Made by a program: the position numbers and the translations under genes
Shown: positions 26,296 to 36,473 of the stretch, in pieces
Position numbering within the stretch: position 1 is the stretch's first letter
How the letters are laid out: each line of letters opens with the position of its first letter
Assembly (NCBI GenBank): GCA_024281175.1
Contig: JAMJTW010000028.1
Location: 62,001 to 126,000, forward strand
Reading direction: 5' to 3'
Source: Candidatus Thiovulum imperiosus
Lineage (GTDB): Bacteria > Campylobacterota > Campylobacteria > Campylobacterales > Thiovulaceae
Length of the DNA: 64,000 bases
Notes under the pieces: generated by a model
Databases searched by the model: none
What the model was told of the DNA's origin: nothing
Seen by the model: only the letters and a program-made list of their open reading frames with translations

Positions 26296-27328
26296 TGTTA
26301 CTTTTTACTGAATTTATAATATTTGAAAATTGATTGAAGTGAAAAAGAGCATCTTTGTATTTTTTGTTTTCAAGTAAAATTGCAAAAAATGCTTTACTAT
26401 ATTCTGGAAACTCTTTTGAGGAACTCCAATTCCTTATCGTTTGCTCTTTAAATCCTGTAATTTGAGCTAACTCTTTTTGAGTAATTCCCAATTCTCGACA
26501 AGTCTTTTTTACTAAATTCTCTTCACTTTGTTCAGTATTTGCCTCTTTCATAATTTGCCTTTTCTTTTTTTCAATTTTAAAACCTGCTCGAAGAAAAAAT
26601 TCTATTACAGATTCATATTTATTTCTTTGAATAAGTTCATCTTTTGTATTTGTAAGCATTTCTAAATTAGATAAGTATTCAACTTCTAAAGGTAACTCTT
26701 TAAGAGGATTGTCCTCTAAAGAAAGAAATTTTAAGTTTTTTAAATTTCCAATTTCTGGAGGTAATTTTTTCAATTGATTTCCACCTAAAGTAAGTTTTTC
26801 TAGTTTTAAAAGTTTCCCAATTTCTGGAGGTAATTTTTTCAGAAAATTCCAATTCAAAAAAAGTATTTCTAAATTAGTAAGTTTACTAATTTCTGAGGGA
26901 AAGTCTTCTAAACCACTCTCTTCCAAGGACAATTCTCGTAGATTTTTTAAATTCTCAATTGGTGGGAATGATGAATATATATGTCCTGTTCTTGAAATAA
27001 ATCTTTTGGAAAGAAAACTTCCAGATAAGTCCAGTTCTTGTAAATTTTCTAGATAACAAATTTCTAAAGGTAAATCTTTTAGCTTATTGTAATACAAATT
27101 TAATATTTTCAAATTATGCAGATTTCCAATTTCTGAAGGTATTGTTTTTAGTTTATTATCTATCAAGTTCAATTCTTGTAAATTGATAAGATTTCCAATT
27201 TCTGGAGGTAGCTCTAGTAATTCCTGTTTGCTTAAATCTAATAATGTTAGATTTTCTAAATCTTTAAACCTATCTTCAACTCTATTCTCTATTGCCCATT
27301 TTCGCAGGTTCTCTTTCCACTGTTCCAT
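26288..27328 (-). CDS. Leucine-rich repeat protein with C-terminal XRE-type HTH
   Basis: Residues 20-230 consist of about nine 23-residue leucine-rich repeats of the form LPPEIGNLINLQELNLIDNK, as in bacterial and plant LRR proteins. After a Lys/Glu-rich linker, residues 275-320 form a helix-turn-helix: CRELGITQKELAQITGFKEQ then TIRNWSSS. The HTH part shares a 56-base identical DNA segment with the small HTH gene at 29320-29553. An LRR sensor fused to a DNA-binding domain is unusual in bacteria. It is divergent from higBA and shares its promoter region. The ligand or partner of the LRR is unknown. Confidence 0.8.
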   Translation of the reverse strand: MEQWKENLRKWAIENRVEDRFKDLENLTLLDLSKQELLELPPEIGNLINLQELNLIDNKLKTIPSEIGNLHNLKILNLYYNKLKDLPLEICYLENLQELDLSGSFLSKRFISRTGHIYSSFPPIENLKNLRELSLEESGLEDFPSEISKLTNLEILFLNWNFLKKLPPEIGKLLKLEKLTLGGNQLKKLPPEIGNLKNLKFLSLEDNPLKELPLEVEYLSNLEMLTNTKDELIQRNKYESVIEFFLRAGFKIEKKKRQIMKEANTEQSEENLVKKTCRELGITQKELAQITGFKEQTIRNWSSSKEFPEYSKAFFAILLENKKYKDALFHFNQFSNIINSVKSNIL

Positions 27329-27370
27329 ATCAAAATCCTTTCTTTGAAATATATCTTTTCTTTCCTTTAT

Positions 27371-27387
27371 GTTACATAAAGTGTAAC
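27371..27387. promoter_or_regulatory. Candidate operator between LRR-HTH and higBA
   Basis: GTTACA and TGTAAC form an exact inverted repeat with a five-base spacer, in the 76-base gap between divergent starts and just before a TATAAA-like box (near 27391). The position fits autoregulation by HigA or by the LRR-HTH protein. Confidence 0.45.
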
Positions 27388-27404
27388 TAATATAAAATTC
27401 AGAG

Positions 27405-27698
27405 ATGAGAGTAATTTCAAAGAAAAAGTTAATTGAGTTTTATGACAAATATCCAGATAGTAAAACTCAATTAGAGGCTTGGCATAAAGAGGCTCAAAAG
27501 TCAATTTGGGAAAAGCCTCAAGATATAAAAAACCTTTATAAAACAGCAAGTTTCCTAGCTGGAAATAGAGTTGTTTTCAACATAGCTGGAAACAAGTATA
27601 GGCTAATTGTTAAAATTGAGTATAAATTGAAAATTGTTTTTATAAAATTTATAGGAACTCACTATGAGTATGACAAAATTGAGGCAGAGAAGATATGA
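27405..27698 (+). CDS. higB: HigB-type mRNA interferase toxin
   Basis: This 97-residue protein matches the HigB toxin family of the RelE fold: it starts with MRVISKKKLIEFYDKYPDS, continues with AWHKEAQKSIWEKPQDIK, and has NRVVFNIAGNKYRLIVKIEY and the closing FIGTHYEYDKI. Such toxins cleave mRNA, often on the ribosome. The antitoxin gene follows with a four-base overlap, the toxin-first order typical of higBA. The operator-like palindrome at 27371-27387 lies just upstream. Proteins in this family also respond to stress through antitoxin degradation. Confidence 0.9.
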   Translation: MRVISKKKLIEFYDKYPDSKTQLEAWHKEAQKSIWEKPQDIKNLYKTASFLAGNRVVFNIAGNKYRLIVKIEYKLKIVFIKFIGTHYEYDKIEAEKI

Positions 27699-28063
27699 AT
27701 TTAAAACCGATACGGAATGAAATAGATTATGAAAAAAGTTTAAGTCGAGTTGAAATTCTTTTAGAAAAAGATAGAACAGAAAACGAAAATGATGAACTTG
27801 AAATAGTATCTATACTACTTGAAAGATATGAAGAAGTTCATTATAAAATAGATGAACCTGACCCGATAGAAGCTATAAAATTTAGAATGGAGCAGATGCA
27901 GTTGAAACAGAAAGATTTAATTCCAGTTTTTGGAAATAAAGCAAGAGTTTCAGAAGTTCTAAATCGAAAAAGAGAACTTTCTGTTAAAACAATAAGAAAA
28001 CTTCATAAGTTTTTAGAGTTACCATTTGAAGCTCTTTTCAAAGAATATAATCTTATTCGATAA
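27695..28063 (+). CDS. higA: HigA-type antitoxin with HTH domain
   Basis: This 122-residue protein is the partner of HigB. Its N-terminal part (IRNEIDYEKSLSRVEILL) and the stretch YEEVHYKIDEPDPIEAIKFR are typical of antitoxins paired with this HigB family. The HTH region is LKQKDLIPVFGNKARVSEVL followed by NRKRELSVKTIRKLHKFL. It should neutralise HigB and repress the operon. The ATG overlaps the HigB stop (ATGA). A partial fossil of a sister gene lies at 25298-25353. The stop adjoins a strong hairpin and then an atpD fossil. Confidence 0.88.
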   Translation: MNLKPIRNEIDYEKSLSRVEILLEKDRTENENDELEIVSILLERYEEVHYKIDEPDPIEAIKFRMEQMQLKQKDLIPVFGNKARVSEVLNRKRELSVKTIRKLHKFLELPFEALFKEYNLIR

Positions 28064-28082
28064 TTTCCCCCTTTCGGGGAAA
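28064..28082. terminator. Hairpin between higA and the atpD fossil
   Basis: TTTCCCC, loop CTTTC, GGGGAAA begins one base after the higA stop. The same arms occur after the nuclease gene at 31575-31592, and the sequence following the hairpin is almost the same in both places. Confidence 0.75.
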
Positions 28083-28087
28083 AGAAA

Positions 28088-28366
28088 CTACTTCTTATTA
28101 GCTTTTTCGATAGCTTCTTCAATATTTCCAACCATGTAGAATGAGTTTTCTGCCATGTGGTCATATTTTCCTTCAAGAATTCCTTTAAATCCTGCGATTG
28201 TATCTTCAAGTGAAACATATTTACCTGGAGAACCTGTAAATACTTCTGCTACGAAGAATGGTTGAGATAGGAATTTCTCGATTTTTCTTGCTCTCTCAAC
28301 AGTAGCATCTCTCTAGCTAGTCTTGGTATCCAACAGCTGATGGAATTCTTCCAATAAGTGCCAAAT
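28088..28366 (-). pseudogene. Truncated second copy of the atpD 3' end
   Basis: Bases 28088-28306 repeat the last 73 codons and stop of atpD (31609-31827) with a single visible base difference (A for G near 28231). At 28307 the copy jumps about 340 bases inward and continues for some 60 bases with a diverged piece of mid-gene sequence (TCTCTCTAGCTAG, GGTATCCAACAGC, GATGGAATTCTTCCAA), after which similarity stops. No start is present and it cannot make a beta subunit. It lies between higA and the second BRO gene. Confidence 0.9.
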
Positions 28367-28390
28367 CTATTTTGAAAATCAAGAGAGAGT

Positions 28391-29209
28391 TTAGAAAATA
28401 TCTTCTAAAACTTCCTTTTTCCAAGTCAAGTGATATACAGTTTTTTCAGAAGTTTTAGATTTGTTTTGAACAAAATCTGCAAAAGGTTTGCCTTTTTCTG
28501 TGGCTTCCCAAACTTTCTCATTTCGGGTTTGGAAACCTTTCTCTTGAAGCATCAGATTTAGTTTTCGAGGATTTGGCTTTGAAAGGTCTTTTGTGGAAAC
28601 ACTTGCTTTCACCTCATCGGAAAAATCTCCCTTTCGGACAATTTCACAAAGTTCCGTTACAGTGATGAAATTTTCTTCGGTTTCAACTGCCTCTTTTTTA
28701 GCAATTTTTAGAAAGTCGATTTCTGTTTCCTCTTTGACTGCTCTATTGCAAGTAATTGCTAATTCTTCAGGTCTGGTAATTCCAAGTTCAAGGAAAACAT
28801 CTTTAAAGTTGAAAAAGACATCTCTTGAAAGTGCTATTAGTTTTGCTCTCTCTTCTATTTTTTGCAAATTTGGAGTTTGGGAAATGGAATAGCTTCCTGT
28901 TTTTCGGATAGATGGTAGGACTTTTTTTGTTACCCATTTTTGAAAAGGCTTCGCTATCGCTTTTCTACTTCTCATGATTAGAGAATAGAGTCCAGACTCC
29001 GATAAAACGAGTGCTTTTCCAGATGTTGAACCGTCATAGTTTAAAACTATATCGCTCTTTTCATCATCGTCAAAATCCTTGACTGCATCACTTACATTTT
29101 TGATTTCTAAAACATCTGCTATATCTTTAGCAACAAACCAGATATTTCCTGCTTCATCTGTAAAAGTTCGTATTTTGTAATTTTTGAAGTTGAATGGTAA
29201 AATTTCCAC
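28391..29209 (-). CDS. BRO-N domain protein, phage antirepressor-like (copy 2)
   Basis: This 272-residue protein has a BRO-N domain (about residues 1-108: YKIRTFTDEAGNIWFVAKDI, LVLSESGLYSLIMRSRKAI, WVTKKVLPSIRKTGSYSIS) that differs from copy 1, joined to a C-terminal half almost identical to copy 1 (for example VKASVSTKDLSKPNPRKLNL). The switch lies near VLPSIRKTGSYS, pointing to recombination between copies. The GTG start is preceded by AAGGA. It follows a small XRE regulator on the same strand, as copy 1 follows the LRR-HTH gene. Function is presumed regulatory. Confidence 0.8.
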   Translation of the reverse strand: MEILPFNFKNYKIRTFTDEAGNIWFVAKDIADVLEIKNVSDAVKDFDDDEKSDIVLNYDGSTSGKALVLSESGLYSLIMRSRKAIAKPFQKWVTKKVLPSIRKTGSYSISQTPNLQKIEERAKLIALSRDVFFNFKDVFLELGITRPEELAITCNRAVKEETEIDFLKIAKKEAVETEENFITVTELCEIVRKGDFSDEVKASVSTKDLSKPNPRKLNLMLQEKGFQTRNEKVWEATEKGKPFADFVQNKSKTSEKTVYHLTWKKEVLEDIF

Positions 29210-29319
29210 AAGGTTGTCCTTATAAATTCCAAGAGAGGAGAGGTCGAATTTTTCTCTTTTGGTAACCTAATTTTAATAGAAATTTGTTAGTTTATCAAGT
29301 TAGTTGTTGTTTTATAGCT

Positions 29320-29553
29320 TTAAATCGTAATTTGCTTATTGTAAAGAGCGGATTTTAAAGTCTGTTTCAGCTCTATATATTCTTTTCTCTCTTGTAAAAG
29401 TTCAAAAATAGTTAAAGCCCATTTCGGAATAGGTGTTCTACTATTTGACCAATCATAGATTGTTTGTTTGGAAACACCAACTCTTTCAGCCAACTCTTTT
29501 TGAGTAATTCCCAATTCTCGACAAGTCTTTTTTACTAAATTCTCTTCTTCCAT
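29320..29553 (-). CDS. Small XRE-type HTH regulator
   Basis: This 77-residue protein is little more than a helix-turn-helix: ENLVKKTCRELGITQKELAE, then RVGVSKQTIYDWSNSRTP. The first part is identical in DNA and protein to the HTH of the LRR protein at 26288-27328. It is divergent from the nuclease gene and separated from it by 101 bases with an inverted repeat, so it probably controls both directions. It may silence the nuclease gene. AAAGGAAAAC precedes the ATG. Confidence 0.8.
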   Translation of the reverse strand: MEEENLVKKTCRELGITQKELAERVGVSKQTIYDWSNSRTPIPKWALTIFELLQERKEYIELKQTLKSALYNKQITI

Positions 29554-29582
29554 AGTTTTCCTTTTTTGAAATTTTACAAAAA

Positions 29583-29602
29583 TAGGTTTTTTGACAAACC
29601 TA
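29583..29602. promoter_or_regulatory. Candidate operator between HTH and nuclease genes
   Basis: TAGGTTT and AAACCTA are exact seven-base inverted repeats with a six-base spacer. The right arm overlaps TTGACA. A TATAAT -10 box for the nuclease gene follows at 29623-29628. The site is placed to let the divergent HTH protein control the nuclease. Confidence 0.5.
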
Positions 29603-29654
29603 ACTACTTATATATTTTATTGTATAATCTAACAAAAATATATGGATTTATAAT

Positions 29655-31574
29655 ATGACAATTTTAGTAGAAGAGTTGTTTAATAAAAAGTCAAAAATAA
29701 ATTTTTGGAACATCAACAATGAATTTAAATATGAAGTACAAGAAAAGTATGCAAAAGAATTTTTATCATCAATTAACTCTAGTAAAGTTCAAAAATTAAA
29801 TGAACAACAAGTTTTTCAATATGAACAGAGGAATATTAATGGAGAGATATTTTATTTTTTAAAAAGTAATTTTCGAGACATAATTATTATCTATTCTATT
29901 CTTAAATATTTAGTAGGTGAAGACTATAAGAAAGATGAAACATTGGAAAATAGATTGAAAAAATATGGAACAGATATTTTTTCAATGATTGATTTTGAAA
30001 AAAGAGATTTAAAAACATCTTTTCAAAGTGGTAATCGTTCTTCTTTAAAAATGGCAATTGAAAGTTTTCCAGAAATAAAAGAGATAAGAGAGTTAGAAAA
30101 AGACAAAGAAAAAACTCAATCGAAAATTGATGGAATCATAAAAAAACTTGATAGTTCAAGTTTAATTCAGATAGACAATGAAGAGCTTAAAAGTTTGAAT
30201 AGCAAGAAAGATAGTTTTATCAAAAAAATTAGAGAAAAGAAATCAAGATTTATAGATATTATCTTGAACATGCAACTTGAATTTCATGAAATAGAAATGG
30301 ATAATAGTGTAGGTGATGATGAGAACATAACAATAATATCAAAATTAAAAATTAGATTATTGAAGTTTATGCCAAATCAAAAAGATTTTATTAATGATAA
30401 TATAAAAGAATTAGAATATCTTATTGAAGAGATAATGGAGTCTTCTCATAAAAAACCTATTAACTTAAAAAGAAAATCTATTGTTCATGATTTTAGTGAA
30501 TTTTCTATCTCTCTTTTTCCAAATCAAATTTCTATTCAAGGATTAAAAGATGATTTAGTAAAACTAAATGATAAAGATAAATATCTTCAAAATTACTTAA
30601 ATGTAAATTTTTATGGGGTAAATGTTCCTAAGAATGAAATTGAAAATCGTATTAAGAAATTTTTTAAATCTAAAAATTCTCATGAACTTATTCTGAATAT
30701 AGAAAATTTCCTAAAAGATATAAAAATTGGAAATGATTCAAATAAAATATATATTTTTATAAAGAAACTATTTGAAGAGTTTTTAAGATTTTCCCGTGTT
30801 TACAAGAATTTTATTTTAAAATCTGAAGTGTCCTATAAATATTTTCAACTATTACTTTTTGATAGAAGTTTACGACCGTTGATAATAAAACTATTTGATA
30901 TAGGAATGCTTGATAAAGTTTTAGACCATTTAACAATAATAGATATAGCGATAAAATTAGAAGAAAGCATAAATTCAAACAAATACGATAAGGTCAAAAC
31001 TATATTTAATGATAGTAGATTTGATATTTATCAAAATATTGAAAATGAGAAGTTTCTTTTAGAAAAACTTAACTCTATTATTTTACATAAATTCAAAAAC
31101 AAAGATAACTTTAGAAAACATATTCAAAATTCTCTTTATGAACGAAATCAAAAGATTTTAAAGTCTCATATCTTATTTACTGATGCAATTGAAAGAGAAA
31201 TAGATTTTCAAGAAATAAAAGAGAGTTGGAATGAAATAGAAGTTGAACACATATTTCCACAAGAACCAAACTTTGATAGAAGTAAAGAAAATACAAATAC
31301 CCTTGATATTGTTGATTACTCTCTTCAATATTTTGATTTTCAAGATTTATTAGAATATGAACTATATAACTCTCTTACTGGAAACATGCTTTTGTTAGAA
31401 AAAAAACCTAATAAAGAAGCTGGTAATAAGTTTCCTGAAGAGAAATGGAAACCATATGAACTATCAAAATTAGTTGTAAATTTTAAAGTGAGGGATTTTA
31501 AATCAAAAAATAATATCGTAGAAAGAACAGAAGAGTTGCTAAAACCTTATTTAGATATGTATGATAATTTGTAA
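29655..31574 (+). CDS. Putative defence nuclease with C-terminal DUF1524/HNH-like domain
   Basis: This 639-residue protein ends in a domain that matches the DUF1524 (GmrD-like) His-Me finger nuclease pattern: VEVEHIFPQEP near residue 530, then SLTGNMLLLEKKPNKEAGN, FPEEKWKPYELSKL and a closing VERTEELLKPY. The first 510 residues are Lys/Asn-rich, contain a likely coiled coil (about 150-190) and show no DUF262 (QRxxW-type) motif, so it is not a standard GmrSD fusion. The cargo position beside an HTH regulator and a BRO gene suggests a phage defence or toxin role. Its sequence is more A-rich than its neighbours, which fits transfer. Confidence 0.7.
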   Translation: MTILVEELFNKKSKINFWNINNEFKYEVQEKYAKEFLSSINSSKVQKLNEQQVFQYEQRNINGEIFYFLKSNFRDIIIIYSILKYLVGEDYKKDETLENRLKKYGTDIFSMIDFEKRDLKTSFQSGNRSSLKMAIESFPEIKEIRELEKDKEKTQSKIDGIIKKLDSSSLIQIDNEELKSLNSKKDSFIKKIREKKSRFIDIILNMQLEFHEIEMDNSVGDDENITIISKLKIRLLKFMPNQKDFINDNIKELEYLIEEIMESSHKKPINLKRKSIVHDFSEFSISLFPNQISIQGLKDDLVKLNDKDKYLQNYLNVNFYGVNVPKNEIENRIKKFFKSKNSHELILNIENFLKDIKIGNDSNKIYIFIKKLFEEFLRFSRVYKNFILKSEVSYKYFQLLLFDRSLRPLIIKLFDIGMLDKVLDHLTIIDIAIKLEESINSNKYDKVKTIFNDSRFDIYQNIENEKFLLEKLNSIILHKFKNKDNFRKHIQNSLYERNQKILKSHILFTDAIEREIDFQEIKESWNEIEVEHIFPQEPNFDRSKENTNTLDIVDYSLQYFDFQDLLEYELYNSLTGNMLLLEKKPNKEAGNKFPEEKWKPYELSKLVVNFKVRDFKSKNNIVERTEELLKPYLDMYDNL

Positions 31575-31592
31575 TTTCCCCAAAAGGGGAAA
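31575..31592. terminator. Bidirectional terminator between nuclease gene and atpD
   Basis: TTTCCCC, loop AAAA, GGGGAAA begins directly after the nuclease stop and lies 17 bases beyond the atpD stop. It resembles the hairpin after higA. It probably ends the ATP synthase transcript as well. Confidence 0.75.
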
Positions 31593-31608
31593 GAAGAAAA
31601 GAAACTAA

Positions 31609-33907
<2,299 letters not shown>

Positions 33908-33920
33908 TTCTACTCCCTAG

Positions 33921-35429
33921 TTATGAAAAACTAACTTTGAACTCTTCGAGTGCTTTTGTTAAAGTCTCTTCAGTCTCTTTAGTAAGTTTCTTATCAGCTA
34001 CGATTTGTTTTGGAAGTTCAGCGTATTTGCTATCTATAAACGAGTAGAGACCACTTTCAAAAGCAGGAACTTTCTTCGCATCGATAGAGTCAAAATATCC
34101 TTTGTTTCCAGCATAAATTGCCATAACTTGATACTCTGGAGCAATTGGAGAGTATGGAGGTTGTTTAAGAACTTCTACCATTCTTGCACCTCTCTCAAGT
34201 TGCTTTCGAGAAGCCTCATCAAGGTCAGAAGCAAATTGTGCAAATGCTTGAAGTTCTCTATATTGAGCAAGGTCTAATCTTAGAGTTCCAGCAACCTGTT
34301 TTGTAGCTTTGATTTGAGCTGCACCACCAACTCTTGAAACAGAGATACCAACATTAATTGCAGGTCTTACACCCGAGTTGAATAGGTCTGTTTCTAAGAA
34401 GATTTGTCCATCTGTAATTGAAATTACATTTGTTGGAACATAAGCAGCAACATCTCCAGCTTGAGTCTCAACGATTGGTAATGCTGTTAAAGAACCAGCA
34501 CCTTTTTCATCGCTAAGTTTTGCAGCTCTCTCAAGAAGTCGACTGTGTAAATAGAAAACATCACCTGGGAACGCTTCTCGACCTGGAGGTCTTCGGAGAA
34601 TTAGAGACATCTCTCGGTATGCAACAGAGTGTTTTGAAAGGTCATCATAGATGATAAGACCATGTTGTCCATTGTCTCTGAAGTATTCACCCATCGTCAC
34701 ACCTGTATATGGTGCTAAGAATTGTAAAGCAGAAGACTCAGATGCAGAAGCAGAAACAATAGTTGTATATTCCATAGCTCCAGCCTCTTCAAGTCTCTTA
34801 ACAATTTGTGCAATTGAAGATTTCTTTTGACCAACAGCTACGTAAATACATTTTACATCTCGACCTTTCTGATTTATAATTGTATCGATTGCAACAGTAG
34901 TTTTACCTGTTTGTCGGTCTCCAATGATAAGCTCTCTCTGTCCTCGACCAATTGGAACAAGTGCATCGATTGCTTTAATACCTGTATGAAGTGGCTCATG
35001 AACAGACTTTCTAGCCATAATTCCTGGCGCTTTCTCTTCAACAAATCTATGTTCAGCAGCTTCGATTTCACCTTTTCCATCAATAGGCTCACCAAGAGCA
35101 TTTACAACTCTTCCAAGCATATTTGGACCAACAGGAGCTTTAAGAAGTTGTCCGAGTCTTTTTACAGATGCACCCTCTCGAAGATGAGAACCATCACCAA
35201 GAATAACGATACCAACAGAGTCTTCCTCTAAGTTTAGAGCCATACCCTTAGTACCGTCTTCAAACTCGACCATCTCACCAGCCATAACATTTGTTAGACC
35301 GTAAACTTTTGCGATGTTATCAGCTAAAGTTAGAACTTTTCCAGTCTCATTTATATCGACAGAAAGTTCAAAATTAGCAATTCTCTCTTTAATTATCGAG
35401 CTAATTTCATCAGCTTGAATTTTTGCCAC
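33921..35429 (-). CDS. atpA: ATP synthase F1 alpha subunit
   Basis: This 502-residue non-catalytic subunit carries the P-loop [15 protein letters not shown] near residue 169, [16 protein letters not shown], the VSRVGGAAQ motif and the signature [14 protein letters not shown]. The N-terminal [15 protein letters not shown] is typical. Its start is GTG, four bases behind AAAGGAG and overlapped by an out-of-frame ATG. It lies between atpH and atpG with short gaps. Confidence 0.97.
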   Translation of the reverse strand: MAKIQADEISSIIKERIANFELSVDINETGKVLTLADNIAKVYGLTNVMAGEMVEFEDGTKGMALNLEEDSVGIVILGDGSHLREGASVKRLGQLLKAPVGPNMLGRVVNALGEPIDGKGEIEAAEHRFVEEKAPGIMARKSVHEPLHTGIKAIDALVPIGRGQRELIIGDRQTGKTTVAIDTIINQKGRDVKCIYVAVGQKKSSIAQIVKRLEEAGAMEYTTIVSASASESSALQFLAPYTGVTMGEYFRDNGQHGLIIYDDLSKHSVAYREMSLILRRPPGREAFPGDVFYLHSRLLERAAKLSDEKGAGSLTALPIVETQAGDVAAYVPTNVISITDGQIFLETDLFNSGVRPAINVGISVSRVGGAAQIKATKQVAGTLRLDLAQYRELQAFAQFASDLDEASRKQLERGARMVEVLKQPPYSPIAPEYQVMAIYAGNKGYFDSIDAKKVPAFESGLYSFIDSKYAELPKQIVADKKLTKETEETLTKALEEFKVSFS

Positions 35430-35441
35430 ATGGACTCCTTT

Positions 35442-35951
35442 CTATATTGCTTTTAAAATGTGATTTATCATATCAGTTTCAACTCTCGATTTTGAAATCG
35501 AAATCTCAACATGAAGATTTGGAATTACTACTTTCACTCCACTAACTTCAGATTTTTTTGAAACCAAACTTATCTCTTTTCCTAGCTTTTTGCTAATTCC
35601 CTCTGCAATTGCATTTAGAGTTTCGATATTGATACTCTCTACTGAAAGTAGTTCTCCCTCAAATTTCCCCTGTTGAGAAGAAATTAGAAAATCTAACTCT
35701 TTTGCAATTGCTGGAATTTCTGAAACTCTACCATTCTTTACTAACAATTTAAAAAAGTTTCTTACTTTTACATTTTCAGAAGTTGCAAAAAGAATCTCCT
35801 CTTTTTGAGAATCTGAAGATAAATTTGAAGTTAAAACAGTTTTAAATTTGGAATCTGAAAAATTTTCAGAAAGCAGAGAAAGAATTTCTAAAAACTCTTC
35901 TAAGTTTTCACCATCTAAGGCTTTTACATATCTTTTAGCTATTACACTCAT
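35442..35951 (-). CDS. atpH: ATP synthase F1 delta subunit
   Basis: This 169-residue protein links F1 to the peripheral stalk. The N-terminal SVIAKRYVKAL and the C-terminal GVKVVIPNLHVEISISKSRV follow the OSCP/delta pattern, though the sequence is divergent, as is common for this subunit. The ATG follows the atpF stop without a gap (TAAATG). The position between atpF and atpA supports the call. Confidence 0.92.
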   Translation of the reverse strand: MSVIAKRYVKALDGENLEEFLEILSLLSENFSDSKFKTVLTSNLSSDSQKEEILFATSENVKVRNFFKLLVKNGRVSEIPAIAKELDFLISSQQGKFEGELLSVESINIETLNAIAEGISKKLGKEISLVSKKSEVSGVKVVIPNLHVEISISKSRVETDMINHILKAI

Positions 35952-36464
35952 TTATGAAACCTTTTTCTGAAGAGTTTTAGAGAGAGATTCAGAATCGAGA
36001 CCTAACTCGCCTTTCATCACTTCTTTGAGAACCTCATCAACAACATTTTGAACCATTTTTCTCTCTTCGAGTTCAGTTAGTTCAGAATTCTGTTTTTCCA
36101 AGATTGCTAAATCGTTTTGAAGAGATGCTTCAATTTTTTCAACTGAAAGTTGAGCTTCTCGTTTTGCATCAGTAACAATCATTCCAGCTTTTCTTTTAGC
36201 TTCAATAAGCTCTTCTTGAGCTTTTTCAAGTTGTGCTTTAGAATCTTCTAATCTTTTCTCATTTCTTTTGAACTCATTCTCAATAGAATTTGTTCTATCA
36301 GATAAAAAATTTCGAATAGGTTTAGCAATTAGATAGTAGAGAATTCCTGCAAAAACGAAGAAGTTAAATGCTCTCTCAATGATATCTTTCTCAACACCTT
36401 CACCACCACCAGATGCTAAAAGAGTTAGAGAAGAGAAGAGAAGCAGGGTTGCCAGTTTTACCAT
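35952..36464 (-). CDS. atpF: ATP synthase F0 subunit b
   Basis: This 170-residue peripheral stalk subunit has a hydrophobic N-terminus that looks like a signal peptide (VKLATLLLFSSLTLLASGG), a second membrane helix (FNFFVFAGILYYLIAKPI), then a long charged coiled coil (about residues 55-150). Two hydrophobic segments before the stalk are usual for b subunits of this phylum. GGAGAAT precedes the ATG. It lies between atpF' and atpH. Confidence 0.92.
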   Translation of the reverse strand: MVKLATLLLFSSLTLLASGGGEGVEKDIIERAFNFFVFAGILYYLIAKPIRNFLSDRTNSIENEFKRNEKRLEDSKAQLEKAQEELIEAKRKAGMIVTDAKREAQLSVEKIEASLQNDLAILEKQNSELTELEERKMVQNVVDEVLKEVMKGELGLDSESLSKTLQKKVS

Positions 36465-36473
36465 TCTATTCTC

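Noticed and set aside
28003-28218. A 71-residue frame across the hairpin and the atpD fossil
   Set aside because: It runs in a different frame from the atpD sequence and into higA on the other strand; it is a by-product of the duplication.
25368-31574. The island as a prophage
   Set aside because: BRO and HTH genes are phage-like, but there is no integrase, terminase, capsid, tail or lysis gene. A prophage remnant cannot be excluded, but the repeated atpD end and shared modules fit a cassette array better.
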